Positions 11,526 through 23,636 of a stretch of 64,000 nt of DNA are shown here, piece after piece. A program made the translations under genes and the position numbers. The notes below the pieces were generated by a model. It was not told where the DNA came from and did not search any database. It saw only the letters and a program-made list of their open reading frames with translations. Each line of letters starts with the position of its first letter. The first letter of the stretch is position 1. Source of the stretch: Gnetum montanum (taxonomy: Eukaryota > Streptophyta > Gnetopsida > Gnetales > Gnetaceae); contig MNCI01025366.1 of the NCBI GenBank assembly GCA_015680685.1, positions 380,581-444,580 on the forward strand, in the 5' to 3' direction.

Positions 11526-12350
11526 TCACCCTATTTCTATCTCATCCATTAAGACTGGTTGTTCTTCATCCTCCTCCTCAACTTGTTCAGATGTCATGAC
11601 TTCATCATTGTCTTCTTCATCATCTACTTTCATATCTTTCTCAACCTCATTGTTAGCATCATCAAATAATTCATCAATCTTAACATGAGGTGCTTCAACA
11701 ATTTTTAATGTTTTCAAATTTAGAAAATAATAGGCTTTTGACTAACTAGAATAACCAATAAATAGACCTTCTTCACAGTGACTATCAAGCTTATGAACAT
11801 TACCTTGGTTTTTAATATAACACTTATTGCCAAATATTTTGAAATAATGAATATTAGATATTTTATCATACCACATTTGGTATGGAGTTTTACCATTATT
11901 AGCTCCTACCAAACATCTATTAATGATGTATACAGTTTCATAAATATTTTGGTACATTCTTTTCATTCATCATGGATGTAATCATTTCAAGTATAGTCCT
12001 TTTTTTTGTGCTTTGCAACCATTTTGCTCAGGTATTCTTGGAGGTAAAAATTATCTCTTGATACTTGAATTTCTGCAAAGCTCATAAAATTCATTTGAGA
12101 TGAACTCACATCCATTGTTAGTCCTAATAGCTTTTATTTTAAGTTCTATTTCACTTTCAACCATGATTTTAAATGCTTTAAATGATTGGAAGACATCATA
12201 TTTTTTCTCGATATATGTAAGCCAACACATTCTACTATAATCATCTATGATAGGGAAAAAATATCTACTACCTTCAAAGCTAGCTACATCAAAGGGTTTA
12301 CATACATCCATATGCAGTAATTCTAGCATATTCTTCTAAGAAAATTTGGT
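11526..12350 (-). pseudogene. Copia integrase core relic (element K)
   Basis: The segment 12051-12329 reads LLHMDVCKPF (first catalytic Asp kept), FPIIDDYSRMCW, then IRTNNGCEF where the family has S-D-N-G-x-E-F. The second catalytic Asp is therefore Asn. After a frameshift near 11990, NEK and MYQNIYETVYIINRC lead into TPYQMWYDK, FKIFGNKCYI and GLFIGYSS (11742-11966), the usual end of the core. The stretch 11526-11717 is the acidic hinge between integrase and RT. The Glu of the DDE triad lies where the reading shifts and is not preserved. It could not integrate DNA. Confidence 0.85.
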
Positions 12351-12960
12351 TGATTTAAAAGTAGCTCTGGTTTGTTTATTGTGTTGACAAGAAAAGCATA
12401 CCTCCTTCAAATGATTTACTTGAGGAATACCTCTAATGCTTTGGGCCTTGATCAAGACTTGGATATTTCCTAAACTTAAATGTCCTAATCTTTTGTTCCA
12501 TAACCTGTTGTTGTTCATCTCAAAGATAAGAGTTACGTAATGCATCTGTATATTAATTGAATATAAATTATTGGCTGTTTGAGTGACATAAGCTTTAAAA
12601 CCTTTGTCTACATTTTCTAAAATACATTTTTCATCCATAAAGCTTATATTATAACCTTCTCTTAAGAATTTTCCTAAACATAGCAAGTTATAGGGTAAAC
12701 CATCGAGAAAATAAATATTATGGACTTCAAGAAAGCTATCATGAATTTTAACTAGGCCAATACCCCTTACCACTACTTTACCTTTATCTTCGAAGCTTAT
12801 TTTTCCTCCATTGAAGGGCTTTAGAGAAATAAATTTTGATCTATCTCTAGTCATGTGCTGAGAACAGCTGCTATCAAGGAACCATGTCTCTAGACTGCAA
12901 GAGCTTTTAAGGCAAGCTGTACAAGAAAAGCTCTTCTATGAATTGGCCTCGAGACTTGTC
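12336..12960 (-). pseudogene. Copia protease and integrase zinc-finger relic (element K)
   Basis: The protease start reads WFLDSSCSQHMTRD at about 12845-12890, where the family has L-D-S-G-C-S-x-H-M-T; the active-site Gly is Ser. The open stretch 12336-12854 (172 codons) continues through the protease flap and into the integrase zinc domain: LWNKRLGHLS (residues 118-127) and CFSCQ (153-157). The first zinc-binding His (W-H-x-R-L-G-H) is Asn, the second His and both Cys remain. It is one of the longest stop-free runs of the element. Confidence 0.85.
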
Positions 12961-14743
12961 TTCTTCTTCTATTATTTATTGAAGAGGGTTTAGTAGTGTG
13001 GAAAAAAGGCATAGATCCATAGTATGGGAAACTCATGATTCTCCAATCTCTAACTCCATATCCTATTTTTTCACAATTATAACAGTAGTAGCCCCGAAAA
13101 AATCTAGATGTTGTTTTTGGATCATACCTGATGATTGAAATTCCTGGAGTGGGAAGAATTTTTTTACCTATTTTTTGGTTGACAATCTACAACTTTGGTG
13201 GTTGTCTTTGATCATTCATTTGTTGAGGTAAAGATTTTACTAGTGATAGCCTTTTTTAAGTTCTAGGTTCATTGCCAAGTCCCCTCTTATCTTTATATGA
13301 CTATCCATGATTGATGATATCCTTAAGCTATTCCAAGCTATGAGTAAACCTACTAAATAAATTGGATGTTACTTAAGTAGCCTTACCTTTCATGTCCTTC
13401 TTTAGCATTAGTATTTCCTTCTTTAGCTTTAACTCTTTTTGTTTATCTTCTTCAAGTTTCATCTAATAGCTCTTGATCTCTTACTCCTTTTTAAAAAAAT
13501 TTTGTTTAATTTTTTGTTAACCCTGACCACCATCTCCAATTGTTCCATTAGTCCTTCAAAATTAATATCCTTTGTCTTCTTGTATTCAGTTTTTCTAAGT
13601 CTGATCCATCTCCATCTTTGCTTGGACTTGTAGGCTCACTAGTGCTAGGAATGTCTTGCTCACTTGGGTTAGTATACATAAAACTTGGAAAGTCATCATT
13701 AGAGTTATCATCATTAATCATAGTTGGAAAAGAAAATAAATCTTGTGTGATAATATCACTATTGTTAGTTATTATATCAGTATGAGCAAACTGAACAAAA
13801 GAGCTTCCTTCAATATCCTCATTCCCTATGCTAATTTCTAAATGCTCTAATTGATCTTGAATTTCAACTAATTGAGCTTTTAACCTATCAAACATGTACT
13901 GAGTGTTTTTTGGTTTGAATATGGTCACATGCTTTTTATGATTTTCTTCATCTTGCTTCTTCTTTGGGCACTTAGCAACCATATGACTTGTTTCACCATA
14001 ATAATAACAAGAAAAAGATTTTGTTTGTTTCTTATCAACTTACATTTTTTTTGAGCCTCCTAAGCTTTCTGTCTAGATTAGCAATCTCATCATCAAAATC
14101 TAAGCCTGATATTGATGGTCCTCCTTATGTTTAACTTCTGCTCTAAAAGCAATTTTCTCCTTTTTGGTAAAGAAACTTGTCCCATCTTTTCTAATCTCGA
14201 AGGCTGAAAGAATACTATAGAGCTCAGCTATTGTCAGCTTGGAGAGATCTTTTGTCATTTCTATGAAAGAGACCTTGGCCTCAAATCTTCTTGGTAAAAT
14301 AGATAAGATTTTCTAGCAGATTATTTCTACAAACTGTGCTTCACCAAGCATAGTCATTTCACTGACTATTTCATCTACTTGGTTGAAAAATTTGCTGATA
14401 TTTTCAGTTTCTTCCATCCTTAAAGCATTAGAGCATGCGTTCAAAGTTTGCAGCTTGGACTTCATGTTTTCATCTCCTTCATAAATTACTTAAAGATGTT
14501 GCCACAGATCTCTAGCTAATTGAAGATGCATGAACTTCTTGTACATTGCTCTATCTAGGCCACACACCAAAGCATTCATAGCCCGAGCATCATGTACTGC
14601 GTTAATGGTTTCTCTACTAACTACTTCCAGATAACATCACCATGAGCAAGAAGGTAAGTCTTCATTTTAAACTTCCTAAGAGGGTAATTTGAATCATTAA
14701 ACCAAGGAGCTTTATTGGATGAAAATCCTTGATTCTGTGCCAT
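12961..14743 (-). pseudogene. Copia gag relic (element K)
   Basis: It starts at an ATG at 14743 with MAQNQGFSSNKAPWFNDSN, then YPLRKFKMKTYLLAHG, the typical Copia Gag opening (F-x-G-x-N-Y-x-x-W-K-x-K-M). The zinc knuckle near 13965-14010 reads CYYYGETSHMVAKC where C-x2-C-x4-H-x4-C is expected, so the second Cys has become Tyr. An acidic, Ser/Asp-rich tail of 144 codons is open at 13548-13982. Stops elsewhere are frequent. The start lies 53 bases inside the primer site, which supports it. Confidence 0.8.
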
Positions 14744-14795
14744 AGCCTAAAAAAAATCAGCAACCCAGAGTGTTAAGTCTAATAATGTTGACCAA

Positions 14796-14807
14796 GCTCT
14801 GGTACCA
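14796..14807 (-). other. Primer binding site of element K
   Basis: The minus strand reads TGGTACCAGAGC, an 11 of 12 match to the initiator tRNA-Met primer site. Two bases separate it from the LTR end CTGACA. Confidence 0.85.
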
Positions 14808-14809
14808 AT

Positions 14810-16759
14810 TGTCAGTTACTGAACACTAATGCAGAAGAGAAAACAGACACCACATCTTAAGGTGGTTCAGGTGCTAGATTTGTTGGCCTACATCTACTGT
14901 AAAACTCTCCCTAGGCTTTAGGGGATAGAGTAACTTTATTAATAAAAAGAAACACTTTAGGGGATAGAGTAGTTTTATTAATAAAAAGAAACTTTACAAG
15001 GGTCTTGTTGCAATCCCAAATTGAGCATAAACCAAGCTTACAGAAATAGCTCCTAACAGCGCAGTGAATGAAGAAAAACTCTGCCTTGTCCATACACAGA
15101 TTTTTCAGACCAGAGAATAGAAAGAGAAGATGAGAAGAAGAGAAAATTCTAGTTTAAGCACCAGGGCCCAAAACCAGAACACTTAAGTTATACATAATTA
15201 CTTCAATTTATAGCATTAATCTTTCCTAGCCTTTTCCATAACTGTTCCAGCAACAATTATCACTTAGCTGGGAGAGAAGCAACTGTACCTTGTACTCCTC
15301 TGTTACAGAGGAGTAGCTGAAGGAGAAGCTCCCATATCCACTGTATCTCAGTTTCCATTACAGCTTTTGGTTTGAGCTTTAGATGTTCATTTAAGGTTGG
15401 GCATAGGAAGAAGCTACCAGTCATTTCTACCTTGGCGGTAACGGCTATTTTTCCGTGAATAATGCTGGCTCAGGTTTAATCAGCTTTTAAGCTTCAATGA
15501 ACACCCCTGTAGCATTAATGGTTCTTCAGCTCTTCTTCGCGTGTAAAGCTCCTTTCATTTTTTTGTAGCTTGTGCAGATTTGAACCTTGTTTTATCTTCC
15601 CTTTGCTTGAGCTGATGTGACAGAAAGCTTATTATATTTTTTCTTTTCTCATTATAGGCTCTGGAGAGCTAATGCGGCGTAGTTATTTAGAACAGCCAAA
15701 TAGAATTGGGAGCTGGTTCTAAATGTAATCGAGCAATTTAATCATTTTGAAAGCTTTTTGTAAAAAGAATAATCACTTAAATTGAGATTTTTTATTTCAA
15801 CTTGAGTGTCAACATAGTACACTAATTTAGAGGGAAATAAGCTTATATGCTTAGCCCTTTTATCTTAGTTGACGTGGTAGATTATATGGAGCAAGCCCAT
15901 CTTACAGCGAAACAAGATTGTTTTAAAATGCTGATTCTACTTGTAGCATGAGTGCTTTTGAAGTTGTTATTTTTCTTTTAAAGCATGGTCCCGCAAACTT
16001 CCACAAGCTCCAACTAATTCAAGTTTTAAGAAAAAAACATAAGAGAAGCCAAATAAACACCAAGGTTGACGTGGTAGATTTATCTATGTAGATGAGCTTG
16101 TGTTATGTAGATAAAAGCTTGTTGATTTGAATGCGAAATGTAAAAGGGGTGACCCTACCACCAAAAGCTTTAAACACATGATCTTTTTCTTTCTTAAATC
16201 TTTGGATGCGCTTAGACAAAAGCTTTTATTGTCGACATGCTCACTCAGGGCTTATCTAGATTAGAGAAATTGATGTAGATGAAATTACCATAGCTTCTAA
16301 ATGCCAACATAACAAAGCGCTACGATGGATTAAAACAAATGTGCATGAGTTAAATAAATTAGGTTGATCCCATAAAGCTTGAAATAAATAAAGAGCATGT
16401 GCCGAATTGGAAAATATTTAAGCTCTTTAAAAAAATAACATGGATAAGTTAGATTGGGAAAATCCAAGAGCTCATGAAGCTAAGCTGGCAAAGAAGATTA
16501 AGCTAAGTAGAATAGAAATGGAGATTCTAAATATTGATTCTAACTTATGTGTTAAGGCTAAGATAGCAGAGATGATGTGGAAGATGAAAGAGTTTAGATG
16601 GAAATTTCTCATCTAGATGAAAAGAAGTATTGAACCTAAAGCTAACATGTTATTCCAAGCACAATTTATTTCAAAGGTCAAGAGCTCAAACTCATGAAAG
16701 CTTTACAAAGAAATAGAAGTTCAGCCAAGCTCAAAACATGTACAACTTATCATGCAACA
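14810..16759 (-). repeat. 5' LTR of Copia element K (long form)
   Basis: On the minus strand it runs from TGTTGCATGATAAG at 16759 to AACTGACA next to the primer site. Its outer 0.9 kb and inner 0.1 kb match the 3' LTR at 7759-8790. The middle block is missing from that copy. That block contains its own TG-like start (TGTTGACACTCAAG at 15814), a 36-base tandem duplication (GGGGATAGAGTA followed by TTTATTAATAAAAAGAAAC, 14932-14990) and AAGAAAA-rich sequence. Either the 3' copy lost it or the 5' copy gained it; in the second case 14810-15814 would itself be an LTR (TGTTGAC...CTGACA, 1005 bp). Confidence 0.7.
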
Positions 16760-17094
16760 TGCAAGAGATGCAGCCACTCTTTCATTAATTTTGTTCTTTA
16801 TAAGCATCTCTATAGATTTTGGTTGATGGAAAGTTCCCCTATTGGCTAGTCTTATGTGAAACTTAGTTGTTTGAAACTTTATCTTTGTCTCCACAACTCA
16901 AGCTCAATATTGTTTGCGCTCTAACTTACTTTTGGTGTAAGTTCTAGTACTTCATCAACAATTTGTGAAATCTCTTTATGACTACTTTTTTCGTATAAAA
17001 ATACTAATTTCTTACAACTTCTTATCTTATGCTTCATTCAAATTGCTTCTTCCTAATTTAATAATGTATAATTGTATTAATGTTATTTTTGCTA
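16760..17094. other. Unassigned stretch
   Basis: No coding or repeat signal was recognised between the Copia LTR and the SINE. Confidence 0.4.
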
Positions 17095-17290
17095 GGGATC
17101 ACCACTTGGAGTGATGGTAAGATGTGTGTTTCTCAAGTTGTAAAACCTAGGTTTGAACATAGGTGGAGCCACTTGAAAGAAATTAGGCATTTCACACATT
17201 CACCGATCCTCCCAGGACCCCACCTTAGTGGAGTGTTAGGCCTTGGGATGGTGATTCTTTTTAAATGTTTCTTTACAAAGAGGCTACTAC
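17095..17290 (+). mobile_element. tRNA-derived SINE, family 2
   Basis: An A box-like GAGTGATGGTAAG (17109-17121) and a B box-like GGTTTGAACAT (17150-17160) are followed by a body with 'AAATTAGGCATTTC', 'CCGATCCTCCCAGGACCCC' and 'TTGGGATGGTGATTC'. The unit matches the SINE at 4683-4880 in order and wording. The right end is approximate. Confidence 0.6.
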
Positions 17291-17589
17291 CAATTATATG
17301 AAAGTGCTCAATTCTATAATGCTAAATTATATTTCATTCATAGCCTATGTTATAGGTTCAATTCTAATGAATAATGTTGAGTAAAATTTTATTTTTAGTT
17401 TTAGTTTCCTAATTCTTTAGAAATCCCTTTTTGATAACTCTAAATTGTATTCTCAAAATTTTTCATCCTATATTATACAAAATGTTTTCAAAACTAATTT
17501 ATTCAATTTTACATAGAGGGAAAAGATTCTCTCATTTTGAACATCCATTGGGCCCTATGACTACTACACATCACATTGTGGAAATGTCC

Positions 17590-18570
17590 TAGCATCTACT
17601 AAATCTGAAAAAGAACTTATCCATTAGATTTACCTTTTTTTTATTAATTTTGTAAAAGCATATGATTTAATGATCCATTTAAAACTATGATCAATACTTC
17701 TACTTCTAAAGATAATAAATCATATGCTTAACACTTAGTAAGAAAATGCCAAAAATAGTATGAAAAGGAAAATGTTTCCAATATTAAGGATGTCTACTCA
17801 GGTATGCAACTTTACAATTTAAGAATATTAAGAATACAGATAACACTCATAGTCAAAGTTCTTATCAAGAAATAGCAGGATGTCAAGAGAATCAGTTCTT
17901 GGGCTGAAGTTTAGGTGGGCACTCTACTAGAAAAGAGAATCAATTCTTAGACTAAAGGTAACCAAGTTAGGGTAAGATGTTAAGCAAGTTTCAAGCAAAG
18001 TCACTCCATTATTGATCACTTAGTTACTCTCAAGCACTACATGGAGTTTGAAGAAATGCCTAAAAATTTTTTTATCTATTTTAGTGATTTTGCAAAAGCA
18101 TATTATTTTATTTGTTCATACAAAACTATGATTATATTTGTATAAAATTGACCTCTCTTCAAATTTGATTGTAGTAATTCAAAGATTATATGAGGAAATG
18201 ATGATTGAAATTATAGATAGAAAGTCAAAGAAAACATTTCAATTATAGAGAAAAATTAGAATTAAGCAAGGTTGTCCACTTTATCCAACTCTTTTTATTA
18301 TCTTTATTGATGAAATGCAGGAATGGTTATGCTATGGACAAGATAGTCATGCTATCAAAATTGGATCCATATGAACCTTCTTTTACATGCAAATGATGTT
18401 GCCTTGATCTCCACTACTATAGTAAGCATGCAAAATATGTTGTAAATTTTAGAAAATCATTGTCACTCATCTAGTCTTTAAGTGAATGTGAATAAAACCA
18501 AATTGATGATCTAGGGTACAAGAAATAATTGTTATAACTTTCATTTTTTAGGTACCAATGTGTAAATAGT
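17590..18570 (+). pseudogene. LINE reverse transcriptase relic, 5' part (split by element A)
   Basis: The plus strand gives FINFVKAYDLMIH (about 17640-17680) and again, 430 bases on, a related FAKAYYFI stretch (about 18090), both versions of the LINE motif A (F-x-D-F-x-K-A-Y-D). Then follow IRIKQGCPLYPTLF (motif B, about 18250-18300), HANDVALIST (motif C, A-D-D-V-A-L; the first Asp is Asn), and VNVNKTKLMI with FHFLGTNV. The reading stops where element A's LTR begins and resumes at 36334. Stops and frameshifts make it a dead copy. Confidence 0.8.
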
Positions 18571-19090
18571 TGATGAGTCAATCATTGGGATGCATCGACC
18601 AGATGCCATCGATGTGACCCCATCGATGAGATCTCGTGAACATAATTCCTTTGACATAGGGTTTGAACTATTGATGTATACCCATCAACGAGGCACTCTG
18701 TTTCTACCCATAAATGTTCACCTACCCACTAAATTTATGGCAATCTTTTCATAGTTGTAGTGAAGCTCTTATAGTTTCTCCATTTGAGAGTTAGAATATT
18801 TTCTGAGTGCCTGTAGTAGGAGTCAAAGAGTATATGGATCTTTGTTCGAGCACTATTGTACCTTAGCACTTCAGTGTAGATGACAATAAGGACAAGCTTT
18901 TCTAATAAAATTTGGAGCACTTTGACTAGATTAATTGTTTTCTTATGCATTTAATATTCATGTAATTTAAATTAGTGTTTTAAGTAATTAAGTAATTAAT
19001 TAATATCAATTTAATAGCAAACATAAGTACAACCACTTCGAGCATATGCTTGGCGCTTGGTAATCCTAGTAACACTTAATGCTTGGTAAC
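18571..19090 (+). repeat. 5' LTR of A, first part
   Basis: It begins TGATGAGTCAATCATT and carries the U3 (with CATCGATG words), a TATA-like CCATAAATG near 18707, and the R start with 'ACAATAAGGACAAGC'. It stops at CTTGGTAAC, where element B begins. The missing remainder is found at 24465, so the LTR is complete if B is removed. Confidence 0.85.
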
Positions 19091-19290
19091 TAATGAATCA
19101 CATTTTTCATCTGCTCTGACATTGGGTATCTAACATCAGGTATTCAATGTCGAAGCCAAGATGCGATGTGGAATATCCGATGTCACGAGGTATACACTAG
19201 CCTATAAATATAGTGCTTAGGCTCAAGATTTTGATATCATTTTTTGTCATAGTTAGTGAAGCTCTTGTAGTTTGTTTCCTCTAGATTTAG
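19091..19290 (+). repeat. Truncated 5' LTR of B
   Basis: Two hundred bases match the start of the 3' LTR at 23637, including 'AATATCCGATGTCA', 'CTATAAATATAGTGCTT' and 'GTCATAGTTAGTGAAGCTCTT'. After CTCTAGATTTAG the match ends. The rest of the LTR, the primer site and the gag start are missing. Confidence 0.75.
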
Positions 19291-21658
19291 TTTGATACAC
19301 TCAAAGACTGCATTCACCTAAGACAAACAATCTTGGAGGAGATGACGTAAGTCCTAAACTAGGGGAGGCCTCAAGGCCGAAGACCCTCTCAAAACCAAGA
19401 AACGATAAATCAAGGGATCCTCAAGAACACCATAGAAGCCATGGCAATTCTTCCAATTCCTCATCTTCCTTTGTCCCTTTAACATCTAGTTCTAACGAAG
19501 ATGAACATAGGTATAGAGAGCTCCACTAAAGGGTCAAACTAAAAACTAGAATAGAAACCATGGGAAAAGTCAAAGACATCATTATGGACATAGACAACAT
19601 CATCATGATCAAACAAATAAAGATAGAAATTTCCATCACAACCTATTTGATGATGAAGAACCTTTGCTAGCCACTAAGAGCCTAATGCAGATCACAAAGG
19701 CAATAAAGATATCTCACAGGCATTGCAAAAAGAGTCACCTACCTAAGATTGACATGAATAATATTCCTAAATTTACAAGAGGCTATGATTCAGATTCACA
19801 ACATCATTTACAAGTATTCTACAATGCCTATGCTTTCTACAACATTGAAAGTGGATGGCAAAAGCTTAAGATCTTTCCTAGGATACTAATTAATAAAGCC
19901 AATGTGTGTTAGAAATTTTTTAGACCAAATTCAATCTAACGATGGTCCACAATGCTGGAGATATTCAATGAGAAATATCAAACTTATGTAAGAGTGTCCA
20001 ATTTCAAGAGATAGATCCAAGAGTGGAAGCAAGAACAATATGAACCCTTGGACATGACCTTAGATAGATATTATGCCTTATTAAATAGGTGCCTAGGCCA
20101 TGGTTTCTTTGAGGAAATGTAGCTTTTCCACATCATAGATGGGCTCCGTTATGAAACAAGGAAGATGTATGTCCCAGGGAAATTATACAAGCTTGAAGCC
20201 CATCCAATCCAAGAGCTAATCTAGCATGTGGCAAAAGAAGAAGGATAGATATGGAAATGGGAGAATGTCAAGAAATATCAATGCGACCCAAATCTTCAAC
20301 TAAAGGAGGTCTAGATCTATGGTAAGGAAAACAAAACCACTCTTAATAAGGTGATCCTGCAACAAACCTTGCTAATACAGAAGTCTATTGATGAACTTGA
20401 CACAAAGTTTAATAGGATGTCCAAATGGATATATAAAAACATTATCATTTTCATTAATATGGTCAAGGATAGGATCATGCAAAATAAGCTAGGCAATCAT
20501 AATCAACAAAGGATATAGAACCAAGAAATTGCTAGGAACACTTTTTGGCAAATGGGAAAAATGGCTAAAGAAAGTGAGGCTATAGACTCAATCACAAATG
20601 AAGATAATGGATGCAACATTTGCCTATATGACCATTTGAAGGGCCATTTCCTAGTCTTGTTACATGTATAAGAGTATTGGGTAGGTGCCTTATATTTGAA
20701 GTTTGTGCAAAAGCACATGCCTAGGAGATTTCCTTTCCCACAAGGTAAGTATAGACAGTTCCAAAACTGATCATACCATCCTAGGAGGACTTATTACTAG
20801 CCTCAACATGGTCATAAACTGTAGTGGCAACAACCATATTCATGGTGGAGGTCACCACCAAATCATCCCTATCCTTCCTACCAGCCAAAATCACATAGAT
20901 ATTATGTTCAACATCCTATTCCTCCAACTAGTTCTACATCATCTACTTCAAATCACCACTACTACTCTCCCGAGTACTAGCAATCCATGACATCCCATGA
21001 AAGATCACCATCTCACACCTCTTACCATTGATCTTACCCTCGATATCCTCCTACTCCACCTCATTATAGGCCATCATCAATGACACAAGAAGGTTTAGCA
21101 CCCTAATATCAACAAACAAATGCCACTTGTGCTGCAAATGTGCATAACCACATTGACACTAGTGGGTCTCAATGGTAATGTAGGAAATGTCCTTTCTGGA
21201 GAAAAGGTCGTAAGCCAAAGTAGACCATGCATGGACCCACCACATCATTCATGCCAACCCAATGCCAATCTAGTACACCAACTTCCTTGTCTCAACCACC
21301 ATCCTTTGATCCTACACATAGGTCACCATCCATCATTACTCCAATCCCAAATCCAAATAATGAATCTAACAATGTGGGAAGACAAACAAATCCATGTATA
21401 CCATATCATGATCAAGGGTGCAACTGTGGGCCAGACATCCATAATGTTAACACATCTCAGATTCTAACCCACCATACATTCAACACTCAAGTGTGTGACC
21501 AACGATTTTTCTACCCAACCACCACACCACCAACAGACATCCAATGGATAAGGCATGAATGGTTACCAATGTTTCATACATGCATGGATCCTATTTATCC
21601 ACTTATTAATCCTTTCCATGGCCAAATGTTTAGTTGTGGGGGTTCCCTCCCATTCTAA
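19291..21658 (+). pseudogene. Gag relic of element B
   Basis: The linker (NHGNSSNSSSSFVPL) leads into the Gag core: NNIPKFTRGYDSD, HHLQVFYNAYAFYN, KLKIFPRI, then IFNEKYQTYVRVSNF, LLNRCLGHGFF and FHIIDGLRYETRK. A knuckle-like CNICLYDHLKGH lies near 20610, followed by a Pro/Tyr/His-rich tail. The last 143 codons (21227-21658) are open. The same blocks occur in A and E. The tail joins sequence that in E lies after integrase (TAGTTGTGGG), so pol has been deleted between gag and UTR. Confidence 0.75.
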
Positions 21659-23636
21659 GCTTCAATATTCTTAAGTATTTTTCACCTTTTTGTTTTATAG
21701 ATTTTTTGTTTTGCACATTCTTTATTTTACATCTTCTTATTTTTATGTTATTAATCTTTTTTAATTTTTGTTTTACATCATCGTTAGTACATTTTCTATT
21801 TCTTGATAATTTTACACCTTCATTTATACTTTATTTTATTTTATTTTGGTGTGATTTTCTAACTTTTTGTTAATAAGTGTCAGGTATAGTGGTAATGCAT
21901 TATTTGATGGTGGTATGTACTATTTTGTTATTTGATTATTGGTGTCTGGATTCTAGTTTTGAATTTCATTACTAATGATTAGGACATGGTTTCTTTTCCA
22001 TGCAATAGGTAGTGAGTTCACAACATGCACCCATTTACAAACTCTATGATTTTCCTTGTTCTAGAAACGTGTAGTCCTTTTTTCATTAACAAAATTTTAA
22101 CAAATTTGTGACTTTGGTAGTTTTTGAAATTGTAAAGGATTCAAAAGTTTGAATAGGGTGTGACTTCAGGGGGATTTGGTATTCTTTGTGCTTTTCTATT
22201 TGCTTGGGTGCATGTGTGTTTTCATGGATTTCTTACCATTCCATGTTGACCAATAAAAGGAAGTTGAATAAGTCTTTGCATGGTGTGGTTCTCATCAAAG
22301 AAAAAAGAAAAAGAAAAAAAAACATGATGGGAATTCAAAGCTCACCCCTTAGACAAAATAAACACATATGCCTTTGCATGGTATGGTTTCCATTTCAAAA
22401 AAAAATGAAAATTCAAAGCACACCCCTTAAACAAAATAAATGGGCTACAAGCATTGGTTATGGGACTAGAAAGACATGTTACCCATGCTTGAATATCTTC
22501 TCTAACTAAGGCCATTCCTCACTTCCTACTTCTCTTTTTTTCTTTAATAAGAAATGGTGGTTGTTCTATGAGAACATTCTTGTATCTTAGGGGGGATGAA
22601 CTAGTCTTAGAATGATGATGTGAAGTTACTAAATGTGGTTGGTTTTGGTTTGGACTAATGATGGATCCTATTAAGTCATTTAACCATAAAATTCATAAGG
22701 GACTTCATGTAACCTTAATCAGGAACTCCATTTCACTCTCTCTCATCCATCTATGCTTCCCATGTCTCGCCTCATTACCAGTTTCAGGTTTTAATTCAAT
22801 GCCTGAGTTTTATGTGTTAGAATTCTTAGGTAGTTTTTTTTTTTAGATTTTTGTACTTAACCTTCCATAACCATTAATCATCCATGAAGCCCATGGACTC
22901 TTTGGTTTGAAGTTATGCAAGGGCAATGAAAGGCATGTGCCTGCTTTCGGGAGGATCCACTTGCATATCTTTTGATTTGGTTAGTTAAGTTCTTTATCCT
23001 TAGACACTCTTACAATTAAATCCTTTTGTTTACCTCATCAATGACATCCAATTGTGCACATCTTCATAGCCTTTTTTAGTGAACTTTCCTTTTCATTGTT
23101 GTGAATTCTTACACCCTCTTCAAATATTTTCCTGTGTAGAACTTTTTGTCCTATTTTTCAACCTTCCTACTAACACTCCTAAAGGAATCAATCTACCACA
23201 ATAACAACCTAGAAAAGTGTAACCACTGATGAGACAAGGTACTTACCAGCTTTGTATTACATATGGCATACTAATTCACGATTTTGTTGTGATTGCAGTG
23301 GGAAGCATGGACTGCAAGTGGGACTATCTTCACCAAGGATAATGTGGCAATACCACATGACAAGGATCGTTCATGATCATGGTATCTTTTCTCTTGCTCT
23401 TTAGCTACCAAGAGGCATTGGATGTTAGTTTTATCCATGGTGTTCACTTCTCTTACCATGAACATCCAATTTTGTAAAGATTGTAACTTCATACACTTGG
23501 GCACTTAGAGTCTATCTATTCTATCTGAGTCAGTTTGTGTGTTAGTCAATAATCCCATACCTTTCCAATATTTTGTAAGGAACATGTTCTTCCTCTTCTT
23601 CACTTGAGGACAAGTTTTTATTCAATCATGGAGGTA
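21659..23636 (+). other. 3' UTR of B with intron-like end
   Basis: It is collinear with A's 30370-32370: a T-rich start with 'TTTTACACCTTTTT', 'TGGTAGTTTTTGAAA', 'TTTCATGGATTTCTTACCATTCCA', 'TTGCATGGTTTGG'-type words and 'GGTTATGGGACTAGAAAGGCATG'-type words. An AG near 23298 (TTGTTGTGATTGCAG) aligns with the AG before A's third ORF. Only about 340 bases of that ORF region remain before the 3' LTR. Confidence 0.6.

Noticed and set aside
21120-21467. Open frame of 115 codons overlapping the Gag tail of B
   Set aside because: The overlapping frame (21227-21658) fits the Pro/Tyr/His-rich Gag tail of A and E, so this one is a shadow.
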